Positions 7,136 through 13,110 of a DNA stretch of 19,345 bases are shown piece after piece; the first letter of the stretch is position 1; each line of letters opens with the position of its first letter. The notes beneath the pieces are model-generated. The model was not told the origin of the DNA. It saw nothing but the letters and a program-made list of their open reading frames with translations, and did not search any database. The stretch comes from an uncultured Saprospiraceae bacterium (GTDB lineage Bacteria > Bacteroidota > Bacteroidia > Chitinophagales > Saprospiraceae): positions 1 through 19,345 of the forward strand of contig CALGLS010000086.1 in assembly GCA_937959375.1 (NCBI GenBank). The letters run 5' to 3'. The translations under genes were made by a program, and so were the position numbers.

Positions 7136-7204
7136 AGCGGTATCTTTTTAGTTGTCATTCTTCCCTTAGTTACCAAACATGAAACCCAAGAATAATTTGC
7201 CTTA

Positions 7205-7225
7205 AAAGTACTACGAAAGTACTAC
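7205..7225 (+). repeat. Two copies of AAAGTACTAC in tandem
   Basis: AAAGTACTAC at 7205-7214 and again at 7216-7225, separated by one G. Each copy contains the palindrome GTAC. Confidence 0.75.
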
Positions 7226-7235
7226 ATCAAACGAG

Positions 7236-7301
7236 CATTCCTATTCCCACCTATCCTATCGGCTAGGCAAGTTCCCATTCCTATTCCTATTCCTATTCTA
7301 A
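7236..7301. repeat. ATTCCT-type hexamer array next to the channel gene end
   Basis: Runs of ATTCCT/ATTCCC (7236-7259 and 7275-7301) surround the non-repeat segment CTATCGGCTAGGCAAG. It ends just before the 3' end of the minus-strand channel gene. No intrinsic terminator for that gene is visible here. Confidence 0.7.
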
Positions 7302-7306
7302 GTCCC

Positions 7307-8164
7307 TCAATGATTCAGTTCATCTCCACAAAACTTACAAAAAACTGCATCAATATCATGCCCTTCTTTTGAGCAAGAGCGACAAGCTTGTGTACTGATT
7401 TCATCAAATTTGTGATTGTCGGGATCGCTAGCAGTATTAACCATCTCGGCAGATACGATACCTGTAGGAACAGCGATGACGGCATAACCCATAATCATAA
7501 CTACTGCTGCGAGGAATTGTCCAATCTCAGTGCGAGGTGCAATATCTCCGTAACCTACCGTTGTCAAGGTAACAATCGCCCAATAAATACTTCTAGGAAT
7601 ACTGGTAAAGCCAGAACCTTCCGTACCACCTTCAATAAGATACATAATGGAACCTACGATAGTGACCATCAATAAAACGAAGACCATGAATACTGTAATT
7701 TTTGCTTGACTTGCTCGTAGTGCATTCATAATCAATGAGCTCTCTTTCAAAAATTTTGTGAGCTTAAAGATTCGGAATACACGTAATATTCGTAGCGTAC
7801 GAATCACAATTAAGTAGTGTGTACCTGCAATGAAAAGATCTAGAAAAGCTGGAAGGATGGCAAGTAAGTCAATGATTCCAAAAAAGCTTAGCGCATATTT
7901 TAATGGTTTCTTAACCGAGTATAAACGAAGTCCATACTCAATAGTAAAGAAAATAGTAAAGACCCATTCTAATGCGAAAAAGAGATCGTGGTATTTAATG
8001 TTGATCGCTTCTACACTCTCCAACATTACTACGATCAAACTCGCTACAATTGCAATTAACAGGATAACATCGAATACCTTCCCGGTAGGAGTATCTGCTT
8101 CAAATATTATTTCATGAATCTTTTCTCTTAGTGGACTTAGTTCTTTTATGTTGTCGTTGGCCAT
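7307..8164 (-). CDS. Voltage-gated-type potassium channel with C-terminal zinc ribbon
   Basis: A 285-residue inner-membrane ion channel of the six-helix cation channel family. Predicted segments: S1 31-48, S2 61-82, S3 91-110, S4 117-137, S5 155-177, pore helix and filter 190-208, S6 213-240. S4 carries regularly spaced basic residues (R122, R125, R128, R131, K134, K137), the hallmark of a voltage sensor. The filter TTVGYGD (201-207) indicates K+ selectivity. After S6, C261-x2-C264 and C276-x2-C279 (CRSCSKEG...FCKFCGDEL) form a probable four-cysteine zinc ribbon in the cytoplasm, in place of the longer RCK domain of some bacterial channels. It likely works as a homotetramer. The ATG at 8164 follows a perfect -7 box by 18 bases. 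It is divergent from the response-regulator gene. Confidence 0.92.
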   Translation of the reverse strand: MANDNIKELSPLREKIHEIIFEADTPTGKVFDVILLIAIVASLIVVMLESVEAINIKYHDLFFALEWVFTIFFTIEYGLRLYSVKKPLKYALSFFGIIDLLAILPAFLDLFIAGTHYLIVIRTLRILRVFRIFKLTKFLKESSLIMNALRASQAKITVFMVFVLLMVTIVGSIMYLIEGGTEGSGFTSIPRSIYWAIVTLTTVGYGDIAPRTEIGQFLAAVVMIMGYAVIAVPTGIVSAEMVNTASDPDNHKFDEISTQACRSCSKEGHDIDAVFCKFCGDELNH

Positions 8165-8182
8165 TTATCTAAGTTATTTTGA

Positions 8183-8190
8183 CAAAAGTA
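8183..8190 (-). promoter_or_regulatory. -7 box of the potassium channel gene
   Basis: Reverse complement TACTTTTG, a perfect TAnnTTTG, ends 18 bases before the channel ATG. No clear -33 TTTG is seen at the expected distance. The predicted leader is about 15 bases. Confidence 0.5.
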
Positions 8191-8224
8191 AACAATATCT
8201 GTGAATTTAAAATGAAGGTTTAGA

Positions 8225-8240
8225 CGTGATGTAGGTCACA
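8225..8240. promoter_or_regulatory. Crp/Fnr-family operator candidate
   Basis: CGTGA-TGTAGG-TCACA: an inverted repeat with a 6-base spacer that matches TGTGA-N6-TCACA at nine of ten positions. It lies in the divergent intergenic region between the K+ channel and the response regulator, directly upstream of a candidate + strand promoter (8241-8269). The relation to the promoter resembles class II activation. Confidence 0.45.
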
Positions 8241-8269
8241 CTTGATTTTAAAGTAACTTTATAGTTTCG
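8241..8269 (+). promoter_or_regulatory. Candidate promoter toward the response regulator
   Basis: CTTG at 8241-8244, a 17-base spacer, then TAGTTTCG at 8262-8269. It is an imperfect match to the Bacteroidota pattern. If used, the leader to the ATG at 8541 would be about 270 bases. The rest of 8270-8540 is AT-rich and shows no gene. Confidence 0.3.
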
Positions 8270-8540
8270 CCTTAAAGAAAAGTGTAGATTTTCCTTCAAA
8301 AATTTACTTAAGTAACAGCTAATTAAAAATAAAGTCATATTCTATTTTGTTTTAATGTTTTTCTTATTAATTTAGCATGTTGCTTATAAACCCCATCTTT
8401 ACAATTTTCCAGCGCGATACTAAAAACAATTTAAAACGACTCAATTAGCGAGCTAATTCGTTGTACGTTTTTAATTTCTGGAAGTTTATGAAGAGTAATA
8501 ATTAAACATAGTACAATCACCTTGAACACTATCACAGATC

Positions 8541-9329
8541 ATGAAAAGTAAAAACATTAAAGCATTAATCGTCGAAGACGAGCAAAAGAGTTTAAACAAC
8601 CTTAAGAATCATCTGAAGGAACAGTGCCCTCATGTCAAAGTGGTAGGGGAGGCTGGCTCTATCAGTGAAGCGCTAAAATTGTTGAGTGATTCAAAGTTTA
8701 AAATTGATGTTGCTTTCTTGGATATCAACCTGCCGGATGGTTCCGTTTTCCAATTATTGGATCAGTTGCAAGAGAAGAAACGTGTTTCTTTTGATATCGT
8801 TTTTGTAACTGCTTACGAAGAGCACTCTGTTAAAGCTTGTAATTATAGTTCTATTGGTTTTGTTGTCAAACCAATTAACCCAGATGAGTTAAAAGATGCA
8901 GTGGATCGTATCCGATTGGGCAAAGAAAACCAAATAGATAAGCGCCTTCAATATTTTGAAAATTATTACAAGAATCCAAACGCTTTTGAAAAGATGAGTA
9001 TCTCCGCTCTGGATGGTATTTATTTTATTAATATAAAAGACATCGTTCGTTGCGAAGCGGAAGATAACTACACGCACATCCATATGCGTAGTGGTGAAAA
9101 ACTCACAGCTTCTCGTACCATCAAGTCGTACGAAGAATTATTGCGAGCCGTCAACTTTTATCGGGTACACAAAAGTCATTTGGTTAACCTCAACTTCATG
9201 AGAAAATTTGTGAAAGGTGATGGCGGCTATCTCGTAATGGATGATGGTAAAAAGATAGAAGTGTCTAGACGAAGAAGACCTGCCTTCATGGAACGTCTTA
9301 AAATGATCCAAGAAGGAATCAATATGTAA
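8541..9329 (+). CDS. LytTR-family response regulator
   Basis: A 262-residue two-component regulator. Residues 6-125 form a receiver domain with the acidic pair E12/D13, the phosphorylated aspartate D61 (AFLDINLPDG), T90 and K110. Residues about 150-253 form a LytTR DNA-binding domain (CEAEDNYTHIHM at 171-182, FYRVHKSHLVNL at 206-217, IEVSRRRRPAF). LytTR regulators bind direct repeats upstream of target genes and are normally phosphorylated by LytS-type kinases. The kinase gene starts 580 bases downstream at 9910, with a small peptide gene between them, so the three probably form one functional unit. Targets are unknown. The ATG at 8541 is supported by the immediate start of the receiver fold. 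Confidence 0.95.
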   Translation: MKSKNIKALIVEDEQKSLNNLKNHLKEQCPHVKVVGEAGSISEALKLLSDSKFKIDVAFLDINLPDGSVFQLLDQLQEKKRVSFDIVFVTAYEEHSVKACNYSSIGFVVKPINPDELKDAVDRIRLGKENQIDKRLQYFENYYKNPNAFEKMSISALDGIYFINIKDIVRCEAEDNYTHIHMRSGEKLTASRTIKSYEELLRAVNFYRVHKSHLVNLNFMRKFVKGDGGYLVMDDGKKIEVSRRRRPAFMERLKMIQEGINM

Positions 9330-9365
9330 AACAACATATTTAAATTTAACTTAATGTTAATTCGA

Positions 9366-9390
9366 ATTTTGAGTGACAAGCACTCAAAAT
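9366..9390 (+). terminator. Hairpin after the response regulator
   Basis: ATTTTGAGTG (9366-9375) pairs perfectly with CACTCAAAAT (9381-9390) around ACAAG. It has no U-tract, so it may be an RNA 3' stabiliser or a weak terminator rather than a strong one. Confidence 0.5.
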
Positions 9391-9403
9391 CAACGTCTAA
9401 AGG

Positions 9404-9421
9404 ACTACATTCTCATGTAGT
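9404..9421 (+). other. Second hairpin after the response regulator
   Basis: ACTACAT (9404-9410), loop TCTC, ATGTAGT (9415-9421). It lies 13 bases after the first hairpin. No T-run follows. Confidence 0.45.
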
Positions 9422-9452
9422 TCGAAATTTTCGGGAAGAATAAAAAATATGT

Positions 9453-9523
9453 TAAATGACTTAACTTTTGAAACATTTGAATTCAGACATATATGTTCTA
9501 AGTCCTTGTTAACAAGTCATTTA
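9453..9523. promoter_or_regulatory. Inverted repeat and palindrome upstream of the peptide gene
   Basis: TAAATGACTT (9453-9462) is the exact reverse complement of AAGTCATTTA (9514-9523), 51 bases apart. Overlapping the right copy is the perfect palindrome CTTGTTAACAAG (9505-9516). They lie between the response regulator and the peptide promoter, where an operator could sit. That they bind the LytTR protein is a guess. Confidence 0.35.
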
Positions 9524-9588
9524 TAGTTTTGGTATTATTTTAATCTCAAGTTAGAGCATTTATTTTTGTATTTTAATTAGCCTTGTGC

Positions 9589-9620
9589 TTTGAAACTGAT
9601 CAAATAATTATCTATTTTTA
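9589..9620 (+). promoter_or_regulatory. Candidate promoter of the GG-leader peptide gene
   Basis: TTTG at 9589-9592, a 20-base spacer, then TATTTTTA at 9613-9620. Both elements and the spacing fit the Bacteroidota pattern, with one mismatch. It is about 60 bases before the peptide ATG at 9681. A second -7-like word, TATTTTTG, lies at 9561-9568 but lacks a partner. Confidence 0.5.
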
Positions 9621-9680
9621 CTACTGAGAAGATTAATTATCGGAAGTCCCAATTATGGAAAAATTTAAAAAACAAACGCT

Positions 9681-9836
9681 ATGGGGAGCAAATTAAACAA
9701 GCCATTCTCTAGCTTAGGAGACCTTTCCAAGCAAAGAGATATTTTGGTAAAGAAAAATGATTTGAACAAATTTATTGGAGGAAAGAAAGTAACTGACATA
9801 AGGTACAACCCTTGTGGAGGTATTGTTCCTCAGTAG
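9681..9836 (+). CDS. Candidate double-glycine leader peptide (pheromone, bacteriocin or RiPP precursor)
   Basis: A 51-residue ORF, ATG to TAG. The leader ends ...ILVKKNDLNKFIGG; the product after the GG would be 17 residues, KKVTDIRYNPCGGIVPQ. Counted back from the second glycine as -1, the leader has V(-12), D(-8), L(-7), F(-4), G(-2), G(-1). This is the spacing of the LSxxELxxIxGG motif cut by C39-peptidase ABC exporters. The core is short, basic and has one cysteine. It lies between a LytTR regulator and a LytS-type kinase, a place typical of secreted signal peptides in other phyla, and has its own promoter-like sequence. A hairpin with a T-run follows the stop by 30 bases. No exporter or modifying enzyme is in the window. 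It could be a non-functional ORF, but leader motif, position and terminator together argue against chance. Confidence 0.6.
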   Translation: MGSKLNKPFSSLGDLSKQRDILVKKNDLNKFIGGKKVTDIRYNPCGGIVPQ

Positions 9837-9865
9837 ATCAAGGTTCACTTCTTCAAAAAAATTAT

Positions 9866-9893
9866 AAGGCTACATTCAAAAATGTGGCCTTTT
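9866..9893 (+). terminator. Terminator/attenuator between peptide and kinase genes
   Basis: AAGGCTACATT (9866-9876) pairs with AATGTGGCCTT (9881-9891) with one G-U pair, around a 4-base loop, and is followed by more T. It ends 17 bases before the kinase ATG, so kinase expression from upstream promoters would need readthrough. Confidence 0.75.
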
Positions 9894-9909
9894 CTATGCG
9901 CACCATCCA

Positions 9910-11826
9910 ATGACAATCACACCTGCCAACCCATCCAGCGAACTAAGGCGCCTTGAGCATCAACTCAAGGGACACACAGATGATATGCAGAAGTTGATCG
10001 TTTTGGATCAGCTCGCTTCTCATTACACCTTTACTGATTATAGAAAAGCACAACCTTACCTTGCTGATCTCTATAAAATTCTTCAACATACACCGAACCT
10101 TGATATTGAGTTGAATTTTCATCTCAATACAGGTTTTATCGAAAATCAGATTTACAATTACGACCTGTCTCGCAATCACTTTCTAAAAGCGATTGAAATC
10201 CTAGACGATAGAGGAGGAATCTCTCAGCAAATTGAAGTCTTTATCGATTATGCGGGCATCTGTATCAATAGACGTGAGATGGAAGAAGCTGCATCTTACT
10301 TAGACAAGGCGCACGTATTATTAAAAGACTTTCCGGATGATTGCTTAGAAGCTCGGATTACCTGTCGTGAGGGCTTCCTAAACTTACACTACGCCAACTA
10401 TGCTGAGGCGATTGAGCAATTCCATCTGGCGGAAAAAATGATGAACGCCAAGGAGTCGCCCAACACCATTAAGGATTATTACTTCAAAACACTGATTTAT
10501 AGTGGTCTTGGATTTATATACGAGAAGAATAACGACATTGAGAAAAGTGTAAGAGCTTATCTGAATGTGGTGAACTGGTGTGAGACACTAGGTATGCGTA
10601 CCAGACTTTCATGGCATTATCTCAACGTTGGTAATGGTTACATGGCGATGAATGATCACGAGAGTGCGGAGACTTATTTTCAAAAAGCAATTGACAGTCG
10701 AGATGATATTAGTCAATACTCCCGTGCTGCTGCTTACGCAAACCTTGGATCTTGTTACTTCATTAAAGAAGAGCCAGTGGAAGCGCTTCGTCTTTTCCGA
10801 AAGGCAAAAGCACTTTATCGCAAAAAGTCAGAAGGAGATTATAGCAACTTTGCTGAGATTGATCATCGAATGGCTAAGCTCTTTGTGCAACAAGGCAAAG
10901 AGAAAAAGGCTAAAAAGTATTTTAATACGGCCTATGTTTTTGCGACAAAGGCTGAAGACTACAAATCACTAGCAGGTATTTGTAAAGATATGGCAGATTT
11001 TGCGGCAAGCTTGGGTGACTTTGAAGAAGCTTATGAATATTTGCTGATGCATGGAAGTAGCAACGAGATCTATCAAAGCGAGATGAATGGAGCCTTGGTG
11101 ACAGAGATGGAAGTGAAGTATCAAGCAGAGAAGAGAAGGAGTGAGGCAGAAATGCTGCGACTGCAAGCTGCCGGTCTACAACTCAAAGCATTGCGGGCGC
11201 AGATGAATCCGCATTTTATTTACAATGCATTGAACGCGATTCAGGATTACATCACTTCTAAGGACATTACTTCAGCGACAAAGTACCTTGCTATTTTTGC
11301 GCGACTGATGCGACAAAGTTTGGAATACTCTGATATGGAAAATATTCCATTAGAGAATGAAGTTGAGTTTTTAGAAAATTACTTATACATCAATCAGAAA
11401 CTACGTTTTGAAACTCGACTCTCTTACAAGATCAATGTTGATGAAGAACTGGAGGAGGATATCATGGGGGTGCCTACGATGATTGTACAACCTTATGTAG
11501 AAAATGCTCTGGAGCATGGGCTGCGCTCCAAGAAGAAAGGGGTAGTAACAGTAGATTTTAAACTCAAAGACGAAGAGACCATCATCTGTATCGTTCAAGA
11601 TAATGGAATAGGATTAGAAGCAGCGCGTAAGATGAAGGAGAATGATCCCTCTAGTGCCAACCATAGATCAAAAGGAACAAGTATCACAGAAGAGCGCCTA
11701 GATATCTTGAATAAGAATAGAGAGGGTGATGTTTTTGTAACGACAACTGACTTAGGTAAGAAAGGAGGCAAATCGAAAGGGACTAAGGTTGAAATACTGA
11801 TTCCTATCGTGATTATTCAGAAGTAA
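9910..11826 (+). CDS. Soluble TPR-repeat sensor histidine kinase (LytS-like)
   Basis: A 638-residue kinase. Residues about 25-385 are helical TPR-like repeats (for example the segments around 195-225, 236-262 and 274-304, each with an A-x3-Y/L-G-x2-Y then F-x-KA pattern). Residues about 392-430 look like a coiled coil. Residues 428-638 form a LytS-type kinase: phospho-acceptor H435 in AQMNPHFIYNALN, the N-box YVENALEHGL (N532) and the G1 box QDNGIGL (D564, G566, G568). I find no signal peptide and no transmembrane helix, so the protein should be cytoplasmic; many Bacteroidota relatives have both. The likely partner is the LytTR regulator encoded upstream. TPRs often bind peptides or proteins, which makes the intervening small peptide an obvious candidate ligand (inference). 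The ATG at 9910 is the first start after the hairpin that keeps the whole repeat region. Confidence 0.9.
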   Translation: MTITPANPSSELRRLEHQLKGHTDDMQKLIVLDQLASHYTFTDYRKAQPYLADLYKILQHTPNLDIELNFHLNTGFIENQIYNYDLSRNHFLKAIEILDDRGGISQQIEVFIDYAGICINRREMEEAASYLDKAHVLLKDFPDDCLEARITCREGFLNLHYANYAEAIEQFHLAEKMMNAKESPNTIKDYYFKTLIYSGLGFIYEKNNDIEKSVRAYLNVVNWCETLGMRTRLSWHYLNVGNGYMAMNDHESAETYFQKAIDSRDDISQYSRAAAYANLGSCYFIKEEPVEALRLFRKAKALYRKKSEGDYSNFAEIDHRMAKLFVQQGKEKKAKKYFNTAYVFATKAEDYKSLAGICKDMADFAASLGDFEEAYEYLLMHGSSNEIYQSEMNGALVTEMEVKYQAEKRRSEAEMLRLQAAGLQLKALRAQMNPHFIYNALNAIQDYITSKDITSATKYLAIFARLMRQSLEYSDMENIPLENEVEFLENYLYINQKLRFETRLSYKINVDEELEEDIMGVPTMIVQPYVENALEHGLRSKKKGVVTVDFKLKDEETIICIVQDNGIGLEAARKMKENDPSSANHRSKGTSITEERLDILNKNREGDVFVTTTDLGKKGGKSKGTKVEILIPIVIIQK

Positions 11827-11855
11827 TTCGGGATTGGAGGTGTTTTTCCCGAATT
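11825..11855 (+). terminator. Hairpin overlapping the kinase stop codon
   Basis: AATTCGGG (11825-11832) pairs with CCCGAATT (11848-11855). The stem begins within the TAA stop. The T-run is in the loop and not after the stem, so termination may be weak. It shares the TTCGGGA/TCCCGAA core with 1798 and 4266 but in the reverse order. Confidence 0.5.
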
Positions 11856-12026
11856 TGGTAGCCTGCTGCCTAGTATGAAAAAATGCAAAACCAACAATTT
11901 TACTCAAATTGAGCATATTTGGCAAAATATCCAAAAACTTCGTTTTACCGCTTTCTAGGCCATATAGACCATTCACATGGTATTTAATGGTCATACGTAA
12001 AACCGCTTCTTGTATTAAAATAAAAC
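11856..12026. other. Intergenic, start of the gene-poor island
   Basis: No credible gene. One hairpin is visible: GACCATT (11967-11973) pairs with AATGGTC (11986-11992). Otherwise the sequence is AT-rich and unremarkable. Confidence 0.4.
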
Positions 12027-12111
12027 GCCATATATTGAGGATAGTTTTCTCATAGTATGTTTGTTTAATCTTCCTGCATCTTGCTCCCTCCTGAGGTGCA
12101 GGAATTTTTTT
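12027..12111 (+). ncRNA. RNA-like element, copy A
   Basis: GCCATATATTGAG, then AGTTTTCTCATAGTATGTTT (12042-12061), then the stem TTCCTGCATC (12071-12080) with GGTGCAGGAA (12095-12104) and a T-run. Copy B at 12262 is similar along its whole length. It could be a small RNA with an intrinsic terminator or a mobile terminator-like repeat. The conserved unpaired part 5' of the stem favours an RNA. Confidence 0.45.
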
Positions 12112-12152
12112 CCCTCAACTGAACAAACATCTGAATTACCGAAAACCCTCTT

Positions 12153-12177
12153 AAAACGTACACTTTTACGTTTTTTT
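12153..12177 (+). terminator. Hairpin with T-run between copies A and B
   Basis: AAAACGTA (12153-12160) pairs with TACGTTTT (12167-12174) around CACTTT and is followed by TTT. The stem is AT-rich and therefore weak. Confidence 0.4.
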
Positions 12178-12261
12178 ATATACCGCTCTCTAAAGCAAAC
12201 CGTCCTTTTACCCTTAATTTCTACCCATTCCCTAATTATGCGTTTTCGTGTAGTATAACTT

Positions 12262-12343
12262 GCCATATCTTGAGCAAAGTTTTCTCATAGTATGTTTAAT
12301 TTTCCTACACCTTTTTCCCTTCTGGGGTGTAGGAATTTTTTTT
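12262..12343 (+). ncRNA. RNA-like element, copy B
   Basis: GCCATATCTTGAG, then AGTTTTCTCATAGTATGTTT (12278-12297), then the stem TTCCTACACC (12302-12311) with GGTGTAGGAA (12326-12335) and eight T. Relative to copy A a G-C pair has become A-T and a U-G pair has become C-G, so pairing is kept. About 50 bases upstream lies TTAATTTCTACCCATTC (12214-12230), which is shared with copy C. Confidence 0.5.
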
Positions 12344-12693
12344 GTCCCGACCCTAACAGATTATGAATCAGTGTAATGTGTTTCTTTTCTTTTCCACAGG
12401 TAATTTCCTTCTTTCTGCTCTGAAGCTCGATTTTTGTAATCTAAACATATAGATTTCTAGTTCCGTGATCGTGTGCGGAATAGAACCTGCATAGTTTGTT
12501 TAATTTTTGCTTTCGCAAAAAGTAATCGTAAGCATTAAGTCCATCTAAAGTTGCAAGAACAATCAGCATAAGGTAATCAATCAATGACCTAACGACTAGG
12601 TAGGTTCAAATTCCCTTCGCGCGCCCTTAGTCCCTAAAGGGAAATCTGCGCGCAGACCTAGGGAGTATACTAACAGGGCCTACGTCAGAGGGC
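12344..12693. other. Intergenic stretch with small palindromes and a GC-rich patch
   Basis: No gene is supported. Seen: the hairpin TTTTTGC-TTTC-GCAAAAA (12504-12521); a GC-rich patch at about 12615-12695 with the perfect palindrome TCTGCGCGCAGA (12645-12656), CCCTT/AAGGG (12624-12641) and a repeated AGGGCC. The patch stands out from the AT-rich surroundings and could be a remnant of a mobile element, but no open frame or terminal repeat confirms that. Confidence 0.4.
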
Positions 12694-12730
12694 CATTCAA
12701 ATTCTAATTCTAATTCCAATTCCAATTCAT
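12694..12730. repeat. Hexamer array (ATTCTA/ATTCCA type)
   Basis: Successive hexamers ATTCAA, ATTCTA (twice), ATTCCA (twice). Same class of low-complexity sequence as at 7236 and 6812. Confidence 0.75.
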
Positions 12731-12835
12731 CCCCCCTCCATTCCAAAAACAAAACCAACCACTAACCATTAATTTCTACCCATTCGTACATCCACCATAA
12801 ATATTAATTTTTCAACCCCTACTTTTACATCGTGT

Positions 12836-12898
12836 AGTTTTCTCAAGTATGTATATATCTCCTGCATCCAACAGCCTCCGGATGCAGGAGATTTTTTT
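12836..12898 (+). ncRNA. RNA-like element, copy C
   Basis: AGTTTTCTCAAGTATG (12836-12851), then a perfect 11-bp stem CTCCTGCATCC (12859-12869) with GGATGCAGGAG (12880-12890) and eight T. A -7-like box TACTTTTA (12820-12827) precedes it, and TTAATTTCTACCCATTC (12769-12785) is identical to the word upstream of copy B. The stem differs from A and B in sequence but keeps shape and position. Confidence 0.5.
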
Positions 12899-12962
12899 TG
12901 AATATACTTTTGCTTTAATTTTTAGAGTAGGACAGATGAGGAAGATTAGGGAAGACCTAAGT

Positions 12963-13085
12963 CAAGTTGAAGCTTAAACTCAAACTACTTTAAACTCAAG
13001 TTCAACATTCAAACTCAAACTCAATTCACTCTAGCGTGCATTCTGCGAAATTGAGCTTAAGCTTGAAATTGAGTTTGAAATTTTT
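12963..13085. repeat. Inverted hexameric repeat (AAACTC/TTGAGT arms)
   Basis: Left arm 12963-13027 of CAAACT-type hexamers, centre about 13028-13047 (CACTCTAGCGTGCATTCTGC), right arm 13048-13085 of TTGAGT/TTGAAA-type hexamers. It stands 26 bases from the 3' end of pbpC and could act as its transcript end. The centre shares ATTCTGCG with the element at 6736. Confidence 0.75.
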
Positions 13086-13110
13086 CTGAATGCTACCTAG
13101 GCAGGCTAAC

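Noticed and set aside
9520..9560. Possible LytTR direct-repeat binding site (GTT words at 9526 and 9550)
   Set aside because: Spacing is 24 rather than about 21-22 bases and both copies miss several consensus positions.
12061..12258. 65-codon + strand frame starting TTG, with a short look-alike at the start of RNA copy B
   Set aside because: The similarity follows the hairpin: changes are compensatory in the stem rather than synonymous in codons, copy A has a 4-base insertion that breaks the shared ATG, and copy C has no counterpart.
12590..12625. tRNA T-arm look-alike (GGTTCAAATTCCC)
   Set aside because: The flanking bases do not form the T-stem, and no acceptor, D or anticodon arms can be drawn.
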